A stretch of DNA of 64,000 nucleotides from Formicarius rufipectus (Eukaryota > Chordata > Aves > Passeriformes > Formicariidae): positions 1,034,122 to 1,098,121 of the forward strand of contig VXAU01000929.1 in assembly GCA_013399695.1 (NCBI GenBank), written 5' to 3'. A model generated the notes under the pieces. It was not told the DNA's origin. It saw only the letters and a list, made by a program, of their open reading frames with translations, and ran no database searches. This document shows positions 1 to 12,386 of the stretch, piece after piece (position 1 is the first letter of the stretch; the number at the start of each line of letters is the position of its first letter). A program made the translations under genes and the position numbers.

Positions 1-3000
1 GGGGGTTTTTTTCGGAGTAGTTTGGCTTCCAAGTTGCAGAGGCTGTGTTAAGCAGAATAAGCTAGGCTTTTGCAACTCTGTGGAGGAGATTATGATTATG
101 GACATCATGTCGAGTCTTAAGCTCTTGTATGCTTTATTTTAATTGTTGTGATGAAACAGTCCATCCATTTTTCAAACAAAAGCCTTGAAGGAGCCCAGGC
201 TCCTTAGATGTGAGATGTGCTAGGCTGACCCACAGGGTGCTGTCAAGTCCTGGCTCTGGTCAGTGCTCTTTTGTCTCTGGGTGCAAGGGTCGTTCTGCCT
301 TTGGAGGGAGACTGGTGTGCTTGGGGAGGAGAAGGTGGTGAGGAGCCTGTGGGGAGCTCTAACACCAGACTTGTGACTGTGTACAATGAATTTTCTAGGT
401 CCCTGTCCCTGCTAATGCTGCTGAAAACCCATTTCACAGCAGTGTCAGAGAACCAGTTCCCTGGCTGTGCTGTGTGCACACGTGCTTGGCTTGGAATTGA
501 GTTCCAATTGGCCTGCATACTTGGAGCAATTGTGATAACATTTTGATATTTTCCACTTCCAGTTGCAAGCTGGGATTTCATCCCCAGAGATCCACCCCCT
601 CGATTCTCAAAGCTCCAGAGCCTTTTTACTGAAGCATCTGCATAAAGCTGGAAAATGCACTGACTGACTCCACAAGGTGAGGGTGACTATACAACAGTAA
701 GTCTTGCCTTAAAATATCTTTACAGTATTACAGTGCTGACTTACTTGTAGTCCCTTGGCTTGGCAGCAATGGGTTGAATTTCTGCCAAGATGGGTCAGGC
801 TGGCACTTGAAACTGCCTTCCTTTCATTCTCAGTAGGTAGCTCATCTTTCTGTGTTTGGGCAGCAGGGAGAAAGTGTGAGCTGCAGTGAACTGTAAAGGA
901 GCCCTGCGTCTTCCTCACTGTTGGCAGGTTTTGTAAGGTTGAGATTTCTGACTTCCATGGAAAAGTGACATATAGGCCAGGAACAGGCAGGAGGCTTCCA
1001 GTCTTCTAAGTGACAGCAAATAACAACTGAGATGATAAAGAATCAGTGGCACTCCATGGACTGATTAGTTTCTCGAGTTGAGTACCAACTTACTCTTGTC
1101 AGCTGTGGCAGAGATTGTTGCTCCAGTGCATCAAAGTGTTCAGTGCTTTGCTGAAGTATTTGGGGCAGTGGTGTGAGAGCCTCCTAAACAATGGGATTGT
1201 CTTCACCTTACAAAGGTCTTCAGAGCTTTGTAAGGTCTTTCTTACGACATATTCTTGTTTATTTTCTTATAATGATCTCTCTCTACCTTCCTTGAGGGTT
1301 GCTGTCTGTAATAGGGCAAATAACCCTTTGTCTCAGCTACCTCTGGTCCAGCTTGTACTGTGTTTGCTTACAGTGATGTTACTACTAGAGGGAAAGTTCT
1401 GATCTTTCTGGAATGTGAGATTTAAACTTTGTGTATGGATGCTGTAAACATAAGCACAGAACAGTTCCAGAACTTGCTGGCTCGAATTTGTACAGCTGGA
1501 AACATTAATTGGTCTTAAAGTAAATGATGGCAAGTGCCTTTTGCCTGTGTTGAGTTTCAGTGTAGCTGGGTAGCAGGAAAGGACGAGGTGGCACTTGGCA
1601 GGAAGGATGGAAGCAGGAAAGGCAGCTTAGCAATGTCTGGCAGAAGTGATGGCCCGTTCAAGACAAGGCCTGTGGTAACCTGGAAGGAGAGGTTGTGTCG
1701 GGAATGTGGTGGTGGTAGAAGACTGAGGGACATAATCCTTGGGCACAACAAAAATGTTTAGATACCGGGACAGAGTCAAAATTTAGCAATGAGCCTGTAA
1801 GTGAATAAATGAAATCAAGAAGCCACACTTGAATGTTTCAGTTCCCTGGAGCTTGCAAGTTTTGTAACTCTTGTTCATTCTTGGAGTTTTGTAATTCTTG
1901 TAATTCTTTCCCATTTTTGATGAAAATATTTTCCTAGGTGAATTTTTGGGCTGTATAAGGAAACATCTCTTGGCAAGAGTGTACCTGAGCTCTCTGGGGA
2001 GAGGTTCTAGTGGGAGCCACCACTGCACAACCAGAGGCAGGGGCAAGCAAGAGGGACCAGTGGCACATCTCCTGGGTCAGGGTGGCACAGGGAGGAAGGG
2101 AGAAATGCCCAGCCTCAGTTTAAAAAACCGAAGGCTGTGGGAAATGAGATCACCCTGTGGGGTGTTTCAAGTACTCTTTGAAAATGTTAAGTGCAATAGC
2201 TGAGGATGTACAGACCCCAAGCAGGAACCCAAGATCTTGTAGAATGTACTAACCCTGGAAAATATTTGGGCTTTTCAATTTACAAGAAGTTCAGCGGCTG
2301 CAGTTGTGAGAAGGGTCTGGATCAGCCTCCCTGGGGCTGGATTGCTTGTTCAGCTGCACTGGGATACCAACCAGACTTCAAAGCAGCTGAGAGGTGTAAG
2401 GGAATGTACAGAAACCTGTGAAGAAGGGGTGGTTAACTCTGCCTGGTGACATTGCACAGACCAGAGCCAAGAAAACAAAGGCCAGGCTGAAAACCCAAAG
2501 CTTTCCTGGGAGCAGGAAGACAGTCTTAATGGTGCTCCCTGTGTCCATAGCTGGGGGTGGCTGGAGGACCTAGGCCTTTCTCCTGTCCTGTTGCACTCTG
2601 GCTGTTGGGTTGTTCAGAATGGCCACCTCATTCCAGACCATGCAGGTGATTTGCCTCTTGCAGGGAACTTCTTGGCCACCTCTGTGGGGCTGTTCCTGGA
2701 AGAGAACAGGCCAGCCTTGCAAATCCCATGGCAGGGATCACAGAAACCATCGCACACCAGCACAGAGCCTTCCAGCACCATGGGAAATGATAACTGGGAA
2801 CTTGAGGAGCTTGAGGAAGAGACTGGTTGTGGTCAGTAGATGACCACCTAGTTGCAAGTACAGTTAGAAAGCCCAAGTGTGCAACTTTCTTGGTAGTAGT
2901 TCTGAGGGGAAAGGAGAAACTTTTGCTGTCCTAACAACTTTTTTTGCTGCTGCCTGTTCTTCAGCAAGGCCCATCCATCCCAACAGCTCACAAAGGCCTG

Positions 3001-3552
3001 AGCTCTAATGCAAATACTTCATGGTTGAAATTGCTCCATGACAAGTTTTAGGGAAGTGTTGTTTGTTCTCAGATGATTTCTATTTGAACAGTACTCTTAA
3101 AATTCTAGTTCTTTAGTTCCTTGGTACTTCTTGAAAGCAAAGGCTTCCAGCAGCCTGTTTGTATTAATTGCTGTGGTGGTCCAGGTGCTAACCAGATTTC
3201 AATCCATTGGGCCTGACAATAACAACAAAAAAGAAATAGTACATAAGAAGCAATGGGATTTAAGTTTCACAAGCCACTTGCTTTCCTGTAAGGAATCCCA
3301 CAAAACAAAGCATTCAAATATTAGGAGAGCCTGGGCAAGGAAGGTATTCTAAGAGTTTTCCTGTCAGAACTTCAGCTGACTTTTAAAGAACACTCTCAAG
3401 TCCTGTAGCACTCTGGGCTCCTGTGTTGCTGCGTCCTGAGAGTGCTGCAGTGAGGGAATTCTGTGTGTGGTGGTGGAGTGACTGCTCTAACTGGAATATA
3501 AAATCCAAGGATTCCATGTCAGGGTTACAGATGGAACCTCTAAGTGTGTGTT
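1..3552. other. Non-coding stretch, no gene seen
   Basis: This stretch has only short, unrelated open frames on both strands, with no recognisable protein and no repeat that I know. It is probably intronic (the long 5' intron of TLN2) or intergenic. It ends at the target duplication of the LTR that follows. Confidence 0.5.
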
Positions 3553-4244
3553 TGTGCTAGTTTAGAGTTAAACCGGCAGGAGAAATGAATCCAACTCAGA
3601 ATGGGATTGCAAGTCAGAAGAACAATTTAATAAAAGATCACAAAATACACTGAAACAGAAGGAAAAAATTCGTTTGTGCCACAAAAACACCAGATGTGCA
3701 GCCCAGCCCAGTGGGGCATGAGCAGAATGGAGCTCACCAATCCCTGTGGCAAACACCACGTGGGGCCTCTTGAGTTCACAGTAAGGAGAAAGGAAGAAAC
3801 CTGCTGGTGACAATGATGGTTGCAGTCTGGCGGCAGTCTCAGTCTGGTTGAGGCTCTGCTCCTCCTCTGGATCTGAAGAGAGATCCCAGTCCCAAAACCC
3901 CAAGCTGATCTCTGCTTGGGCTCAGATGAGACCTCCCAGTCCCTCCCCCAGGGTGGAGAGTTTCCCAAGAGGTGATTTACTCTGTGAGGTGAACAATGGC
4001 ATATTTTTGGCATCCCTGATGGCCCCTGAGCAGACATGACCCCTCAGGTGGGTGTGGAGGCAGGAGAACTTCCTTGTCCCAGAGAAGTTCCTCAACACCC
4101 CCCTGTGCCCTGAGGGGTGGGGTGTGCCCTGGGCAGCTGCTGCCAATGGGCCATGGGGAGCAGTTTGTGAGAAAAATGACATAGAGGGTTTAGAATCCAC
4201 ACCCACCCAGTGACAAACTGATCCTGGCTGTTAAAACCAGGACA
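3553..4244 (-). mobile_element. Solo LTR, ERVL-like, with 5-bp target duplication
   Basis: The 692-bp element starts TGTGCTAG and ends CCAGGACA, the TG...CA ends of a retroviral LTR. It is flanked by identical GTGTT pentamers at 3548-3552 and 4245-4249. A 5-bp duplication is usual for ERVL-class elements (4 bp for ERV1, 6 bp for ERVK). No internal retroviral genes adjoin it, so it is a solo LTR. Minus orientation is my preference: on that strand it begins TGTCCTGG and has an ATTAAA poly(A)-like signal about 75 nt before its end. The ends are nearly palindromic, so orientation is uncertain. A truncated relative lies at 15608-16040. Confidence 0.75.
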
Positions 4245-4439
4245 GTGTTGCAGAGCTTTCCCTTAAAACGTTGTTCCTATTAAAGCCATAATTTACTGCT
4301 GAGAGTCCAGTTGGGTGCACAGGGATCATCTTTGCTGTGGTAACTCAGAGAGTTCTCAGTCCCTCAGTGAAGCAGTGCAGCACATCCTGTGAGCTGACAC
4401 ATGTTCAAACATCTGCACAGGCAGCCAGAGGTGCTGCAG

Positions 4440-4471
4440 CCCTCCCACAACCCTCCCACAACCCTCCCACA
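4440..4471. repeat. 11-bp short tandem repeat
   Basis: CCCTCCCACAA is repeated almost three times in a row. It lies just downstream of the solo LTR and has no evident function. Confidence 0.8.
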
Positions 4472-7400
4472 GCCCCTTTTCCCCGCCAGGACTCGTTTCT
4501 TCAGCTCCCCAGCTGTTGGCCAGGAGTCTTGCAGAGTATTTGCTGACAAAGCAATGCCCTGTTGTTCTCCACATGTGCCATTTCCCAGAGCAGCAGGAGG
4601 GCCCAGTGCTTGTCTCTTGGGCTGTAAAGTGGGAAACCTTAAAAGAGGCTTTGCCATGACCTGAAAACAGAGGTGAAGAAATTGTAGAGATTTCTCCTCA
4701 CCTTTTGGGCACTTCATTTTTCAATTTCTTGCTAATCATGATGGCTTTATATTATCATTGTCTAGTATGTCAAGGCACAATGTGCACTTAAGGGGAGATT
4801 CATCATTAATGATGACAGATGTAAATTCATCTATCAAATAGTCATCTTGATGATTTCAATTTTTTTTTGGCCAACTTTTTGTCAGATCTGATTAGATTGT
4901 TGATTTTTACCTCATAATGTGTGTGACAGGAAGCTTATAGTGGGAATAGGAAGTGAGTTGTTGCACATGCATTTTGAAGCAGAAACCAGATCTGTCCTGG
5001 CATCTGTGTATCTGACATAATAACACTTCAGAGTCTTCAGAATCAGAGGTGAATTTAGCAGGATTGCAACTGTAGAGAGCCCTGAGCCATTTGTGCATTT
5101 CCCTGATTGGAATTCCTTGTCTTCCTTTGCCTCATGTACTTTGAAATAGGCTCTTTAGTTACCTGTGTTGTCACAGCATGCAAATTTTTAGAGGCATGTC
5201 TTTGTGAATTGTGGCCTCGGGTCTTACCAGTTAAACTTTCAGAAATAAACATTCCTAAATAATTGGGGTTTTGTTTGGTTTCCTTTTTTTGGCTTTTTTT
5301 TTTTTTTTCCCCCCTTCTGAGCCTCTTAAGAAGGGTCAACAATTCTTAATTTGTGGAGCAACCAGCACAGAGTAGTTCTCATCCTGCCTGAGGTTGCAGC
5401 AGATAAATTCCAAGCACCCACCCAGAAAGGTATCTCCTGCTGTGCAGGCATCTCTGGGTGGCTGCCCTGGGAGCTGGAAGGGATGAGCTACAAGTTTAGC
5501 CCTGAAGAAGATACAGAAGCAAGGTGGGATTGCAGATAATGGTCCCTTGGGTAAAAAGGCAAGATAAAGCTGGGAGCTGGTTTTGGAAAGTTGTTTATAA
5601 GACACTTGAAACCAAAGGAAGAAATGTAGAATGAAGACAGAAAGTAGAATAAAAAGAAAGAATGGGAAAAGTATTAAAAACAACGAAATCCCCAAACTTT
5701 AGTGACAGCTTTGTAAAGACTGGAGATTTCCAGTAGTGTGTATCACTAATTGATTTTTTCCTGGGCTGTGTAGTCATGTCAAATTTCTTGTTTAATGTTT
5801 ACCTTTCTTTATTTAAACTAAAACTGCCTTACTGCCTGTGAAATAGTTTTGTATTACTATGATCAGATGCAGAAAGCAGCTGTCTCCTCAGACCTTAGAG
5901 AACAGTTGTATTTTGGACCAACACTTGTTTCTAATATCTTAAATAGATATATTTTTTTTTCCTTCTGGAGTGGAGTTGTCCTGTAAGAACTCTGAAATTT
6001 ACCTTTCTTTTATTTGGAACATTTTTCATATGTGTTCTGTGGCACCTCACTCTCCTGTGACAGGTGACAAGTGAATCAGGGTGCTGGACACTTGTGCAAA
6101 TCAAATTTATCTTCCTGTTTGTCTTCCACAGTGTTCAGTAGAACTGAGTTTTCTTTCCTCCTGGTCAGTCTGCAGATCCTTGAAATACTTGTGGCTGTTA
6201 GGAGTTTGCCATTTGAGGTCTGAGCAGTTCATACTTCAGATATCTCCAAGTAGCTTAGAATTAGAAGAGCTTTCTTCTGGCAGCGTGCAGGGGATATTCA
6301 CCTCAGCAACAGGAAAATGCTTCTTTGTAAGTAATAACCTAATGAAAGCCTCCTATTTGTATAATCAGGCTTGCCTAGGGGGAGGAGTGTCTCTTAGTAG
6401 CTAGTGGAATGCAGGCTTTTGAGGTGTTGGTTGCCAATCTCACATGTTGATGGGTGAATTGATGACTGGTAGTGAAAGAACTGCACGTGGGGCAGAGGAG
6501 CTGCAGCAGGTGGGACTGGTCTGGGCTCCTCTCAGGCTGAGAGAAGCATGGAACCAGCTCCTTCTCCTCAAAGCACTCAGTGGGAAAAGTGGCCTTCTCT
6601 TTTTTTCAGAAAAAAATTAAAATCATAGGTGCTGGTGAGGAATGTGAACAGGTGGGTCTGGGTTATGGATTTCATAATGATGTCCTGGGAACAGTGAAAT
6701 GAACCTCGAGTGCTCTGCAGCACTTTGGTGCAAGTCTCCTAGTCTAGAAGTTCAAGGGGTTGTTTGTTCAGCCAAAAAGCTTTCGTGGCATGTGGAAGAC
6801 AGAAACCCTGACCTGGAATTAACTAAAGAGAGGATTTAAAGCACTTGTGCAGCTCCAGCATCCCATTGTTTCTGTTGAGGGCTTGTTTGCTTATTCAGGA
6901 AAACAAGTAGGGGTCAAAGACACCATCAGCAAGCTTTGGCCTGGGGTTAGTCTGGTGTTGGGGCTGGGGATGGCTCCAGACTGCAGCCTGTGGTTGGGTG
7001 GTGGGGCACATCTGGATGGAGCTTCTTCCAAAGGCTTTTTTGCACAGAGGAGGGAAAAGCCTCCCATCCCTCTTGCAGTGGATGCATCAGTCAGGATGGT
7101 CCTCTAAAGCTCCCGATGGAGAGCCTGTGCATAAAGAGGATGTCCCCAGGAGGGTCTGCAGTGCTGGATCAGTGAGTTCCTCTCTGTCCTGCAAGCTTTA
7201 AATGACCTGTCCCATATGGAGTGTGTGCTCTCTCACTCAGGGGGCTAAAAACTGGAGCGTGCTGAAGGTTCCCCAACTCGAGTGTTACACTGCCAATACA
7301 GTGCTGTACCTTCCTAGTGGGAGGAATAAACAACTAAAGCCCTTGAAACAAGTATTTATTCTAGAAGAGTTTGATTTTTTTTTTTTTTTGAGCTGGAAGA

Positions 7401-9034
7401 AATAAGTTGATGTGTTAAACAGCTTTGGGATTTTGTGCAAGAGTCTGCAGGGTGCTGTGACTTCATTTCAGTTTATGCTGGTAACTGGTGGTTCTTGGCT
7501 GGTTTGGGGGCAAGTTGCAATAGCTGTTTCCTGCAGCAGAATAAAGGAGCATCATATACAGGCAAAAGACAGTGCCTATCAGGTGATAAAGTGACTCAGT
7601 TTTGGAAAAACTCTTGCTTTGCCACCTGCCTCCCTTGTCCCTGCATGTTCTGTTGTCCTGCTTTAGTGTCTGCTCTTTAATGAGTCCCAGTGCAGAGGGA
7701 CTTTGGTTAGTCCTGTGTAAAACTGCAGCCAGGAAGAGTTTTCTCCCCTCTGGATCTGTGTGCGGTGTGTGGCACTGCTGAAAACCCCACAGGAATCAGG
7801 TGGCTGCACTTCCTGAGCTGCTGTTTCTTGTCCCACTGAGACACCTGTGGAATTGTTTTGCCACAGTGTTTTCCTAAGGTGATGTTAACAGATGTATAAG
7901 CTGAAAATCCAAAATAGAGAGATTGTTTAGGTCTCCGTGGTGACTGTGGGATCCAGAAAACTAAGGAAAATACATTTGACTTCCCAGGGCCTTTGGTTAC
8001 ATCTGGGCCCTGTGGGTTTAGGCTTACAACTTAGAAAAGTGCTTCTTCAGGCAGTGCAGAAAACTCCATACAACAGAGAACATAAACCCTGGTTTGGTTA
8101 TTATGAGAGAGAGACACTGTGGTAGTGTTCAAGTGAAGAAGGCGTTTCTGTTGTGTTTTTGAGGAGGTTTATAGAGATGAATTACACTTCTCAAATTTCT
8201 TCAAAAGCATTGTATAAATAGTAGTTCAGGCTGCCCCCAGAAGCTGCCAGAAGAATAACCTTGCTGTGTGACAGCCCCTGCACTGGCAGACAATGTGAGT
8301 TAGTAATGAGGTGGTGGAGCTGTGCTTTCTGTTGCACGTACTTGGTGTCTTCTACTCTACCGAGCACAGATTTTCAGTTAGTTACACACAGAGACACGAG
8401 TCAAAGCCATTTGCAGGACCAGTTCTGGGAGAATGTGTGTGTCAAATGAGCACATCCGTGGTGTGTCACATCTGTCTGAAGGGTCCCAGGACAGCCTGTG
8501 ACCTTGGCAGCTGATTACTTGTTCTAACTCTGCTCCCACGGCAAAATAAATCCACTTTTTCGGTGCTGATGGTCAGAAAGAATAAATGCACATTTCTTTT
8601 GAAGAATAGAAATAACCTGACTGCAGGATGGCTTGTTTGACTTTGTAAGGATGCATGAGGAGACTCAGGAGTCCGTGGTGTTGATTCTGAGTGCTTTGAC
8701 ATGGTTGTAAGTCAGAGAGGAGGAGCAGTCTCTGCTGAAGCTGACGAAGTGTCTAGACACTGCCTTGAAATCTATTTTTGTAGCATTCTCCTACGTTGAA
8801 TGGTGATGTAACACCCCCCATGCCCATGAATTACTGGCATGCATCATTCATTTCTGCATTTCCTCTTGGAGGAGAGGGGGTTTGATGGTCCAAGCCTCAG
8901 TTCCCCCATCACCTGGTACTTCGTGCCCTTCCCACGGCGCGTGGTCACCGTGGGCTCGGGTGTTGTGGAGCAGGACTGAGGTTGGGGTGCTGCAGGAGGG
9001 GTCCCCAGCCACCCCCATGTACAGGACAGCCCGG

Positions 9035-9058
9035 GGTTAGGGTCAGGGTTAGGGTTAG
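9035..9058. repeat. Short interstitial telomeric repeat (TTAGGG)n
   Basis: About four units of GGTTAG/GGTCAG follow each other; one unit has a T-to-C type change (GGGTCA). This is the vertebrate telomere motif at an internal site, with unique sequence on both sides. At this length it may mark a repaired break or may be chance. Confidence 0.7.
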
Positions 9059-12000
9059 TTCCATCCTGGCACTGCAGGGGGAAGGTTGGCTGAGCCATCA
9101 GGGGGTTGGGGTTTCTCTACAGACACGTCATTGCTGTGTCAAAGGTGAGGGCACAGACCTTCCTGGGCAGGGCAGAGCAAATGGAGCTCCTGAGCCCAGG
9201 TGTCAGGGTTGGAGCTGAGGATTTAATTTGAAATACAGGCTTTGAAGGCATGTTTTGAGCTGGGGTTTGAGTTTGAAGCTCTATTAAACTTGCCTCCCTC
9301 CATCCCTCCTTTCTCATGCCATTCCTCACTCATCTTTCATCTCCTCCCTGGGTGGGATGACAATAACAAATCTAAATTGCTGTGTTCTGGTGACACTTGA
9401 GAAACTGGGGGAGCAGATTTTGCACACCAGTGTTAACAGTCTTAATCTGCAAAAGTGTGTATTTTTTTCAGGAAACCTAATGTGTGCCAATTGTTGAATT
9501 ATTTAAAAAACCAAAGCAAAAAGCTGGCCCTCTGGGGAGCTGGCTGACTGACAGATGCCAGAATAGTCAACAAATGACGTGCCCAACCTTATTGTTGCAG
9601 AGGTTTTGTTTCCTCTGCGGCTGATAATCAGAACCCAGTGGTGTTTATAGTATCACTGAGCAGAAATTAATCATAATTCTGATTATAATGTAGCAGCATT
9701 TTTTTTTCTAACATTATTATTTAGCATGGTAGAAATAGGCAATGAGCACAGGTGAACAATTTGTTGTATTTAGTACTGTGTTTTAGGACAGGAACACATT
9801 ATTCATGCCCTTCACAGACTGGCTATCCAAGGCATGGGGATAAAGGTGTGAAACCCCTCTTTTCAGTGTATGTTTTGGCTTTTTGATAATGAAAGCTCAC
9901 ATTTTTCCTTGATGAGGGAGTCGCCATCTCTTACAGTGAATATTAAAAATCGAGCCCCATGTTTCTGAACCAGGTGCACACCTGATGATGCTTTGTCTTG
10001 AGATAGGCAGCAATTCAGGAAAGGTTAAAAATGTTCCATTTTGCTTGGGGATATACTTCTTTTTGTGCTCAAAGTGTTGTAACCAAGCCCACCAGTTAGG
10101 CTCTGTTATTGTTTACCCCAAAATTCACAAAGAAGCTTCTTCAGTTTTGGTTGTTGTATTTGTTCTTAATTCTGCCCCAGCTTTTGGGGCATTTTTCCCA
10201 GACTGCAGCTGTGGTAAGAACAACTGAAACACTTGGTGGCAGCCTGTGGGAGGGCAGCCTGTGACAGTGAGGGCTCATTCCTTGGAGGGTGTGTCTGCAC
10301 AGCAATCCCTCCCTGTTGTGGACATTTGCTGGAATTAGTATCCCATGTTTCTGTTTTGTAAGAGTCAAGCCCATTTTGTTACATGTAAGACTTTGGAAAA
10401 GCGTCTCTCTGAGGCTTGGGTTTCAACACTTCAGATGAATCACATAAAATGATTTCTTGTGTCCAGTTGCCACATGCCCTCTGTAAGAAGCCCTTTGTTT
10501 GTTTGAAGGGCTGTCAAATCACAGGACAGACACTTGGTTTTCCTTGAGAAGTTCCTCCTGAGCTGCTCTTAGTAGGGAACATCTTTTCCAGTTGTCTGGT
10601 GCTAACACTAAAGACAGCCCTTGTCTTTAAGTGTGGGTTGTGTTTGGCAGCAAATACCTCATTCCAAATCCTTGTAAGAAATGCTCGTTACCAAGTCATC
10701 CCAAAGTGCATCATCCAGGTGGACAATCATCATTACCAGGGTCTTCTTCTCAGGGTGTGTATCCTGTGTGAAGACTCCTGCTCAGGGATTGATGTTTCTT
10801 GACTCTTGCAGGGATCTGCTGTCACACCCTGGCATGAAGAGGGCATTTAGTCCTGCCATGGCTGTGGGTGTAAGCCCTGAACTGTGGTGGGCACGGGAAG
10901 CTGGAGATGCTGAGGGGGGTGAATGGCTGTGACTTGGCATCTTTTCCTCAAATACAGGTTTTGAAAGACTGGGAGCATGTTAACTCCACACACAAGAGGA
11001 TGTTGATTCAATGAGTGTGAATCTGCATGGTCCCTTATCTGTGTTCTGCTCTTTGAGCTGGGTTTTAAAGAGAATCTCATCAACAGGATCTCTTCATGCA
11101 TAATTTGCTCTGGAAACCCTTGGGTCTCATTTCAAAGGGGTTTATACTGATTTGCTGTTGGTTAGAGTTGGTGATAGCCTCTGATCAGGAGTGAAGCCTT
11201 TTGTGCCAGCTTTCAAAAACTGCATTCTGGTCAGTGTTGTGTATCCAGCACTCTGGTAAACATGATTCCAAAGACTGTGTCCTGCTTCAGGTGATCAAAG
11301 ACAGTGCAGAACTCTGCATTGATTGTTGTGAAGAATTCCTGATCCTTCCAACAGTGCAGAAACCTGTTTTACAGTCTCTTGTGTGCAGAACCATCTACAA
11401 AGCAATTTCCTCATGTGATTAATTGCACTGCTGACCACCCTTTGGTTTCCCCCCAAATCAGCAGCATAAGTGGACTGTAGTACAATATCCATCTGCTTGA
11501 TGTAGGTGGGGCAGAAAAATAGTTGGGCAGTGTATTGACAGAAGACTTAGTTGACTTGCAGTGTCTCTCTCCTCAGCCTTCAAAATCAAAAGCATTCTTA
11601 TGTTCAGTATTTTAAATTTCAGCTAGTGAGACAGTGTTTGGACAGAAGTCCTAATCGACCGTGTGCTTTGATATTTTTGTTGTGGGGAAGCAGATCATGA
11701 GGTATTTCACCTTGCACACTCCTTTTGGGTTGAGCTAGAAGATGGAGATTCCATTTGGAAGATTGAAGTCTGCTCTGTGGAGCACACTTGCAGCCAAACC
11801 AGATTCTCAAATGAGCCCAAGCAATGCAGAATCTCTTCTTTCCTTTGGCTGAATGCTGTGGAACAGCTAATAATAGTTTCCCTTATTTACTCCTCATTTC
11901 ACTGCCAAGTACCTCCAAGTTGGTTGTGTTTGACATTAAAATAAGCTATACACAGAACACTAAATGTCAACTTTGGTTAATTTGTGTTGAAGGAATGGTC

Positions 12001-12350
12001 CAGTGTGTCCTGCTGGCTGATGAAGTTTCCCAATCACTTCCTTTGAATGTTGTGTTTGGAATACTTGCACCTTTCATTTTTTTCCCCTTCCCTGCGGAAA
12101 AAGTTGTTTCAAGAACTGTGTGTTAAATTGGACATGACCTCACTTGCCCTCAGTTATTCACAGCAGTAAAAGGAAGGGGATTCCCCTGCTGCCAAGCCCC
12201 ATTCATGGTTTGCTGTTTTGGTTGGAGCTGTGTCCTCCAGTGCCCTCTGACTTGCAGGCTCAGCACGCTGCCACAGACACAGGCACATCCAAGAACTGTG
12301 CTCTTCAGCTCAGGAGCAGGTAGAGCTGCTGGGATGCAAATGCTTTCTCT

Positions 12351-12386
12351 TTGTTGTTGTTGGTTTTTTGTTTGTTTGTTTGTTTT
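12351..12386. repeat. T/G simple repeat (TTTG)n
   Basis: TTGTTGTTG runs into several TTTG units. It is a simple-sequence tract without coding meaning. Confidence 0.8.
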
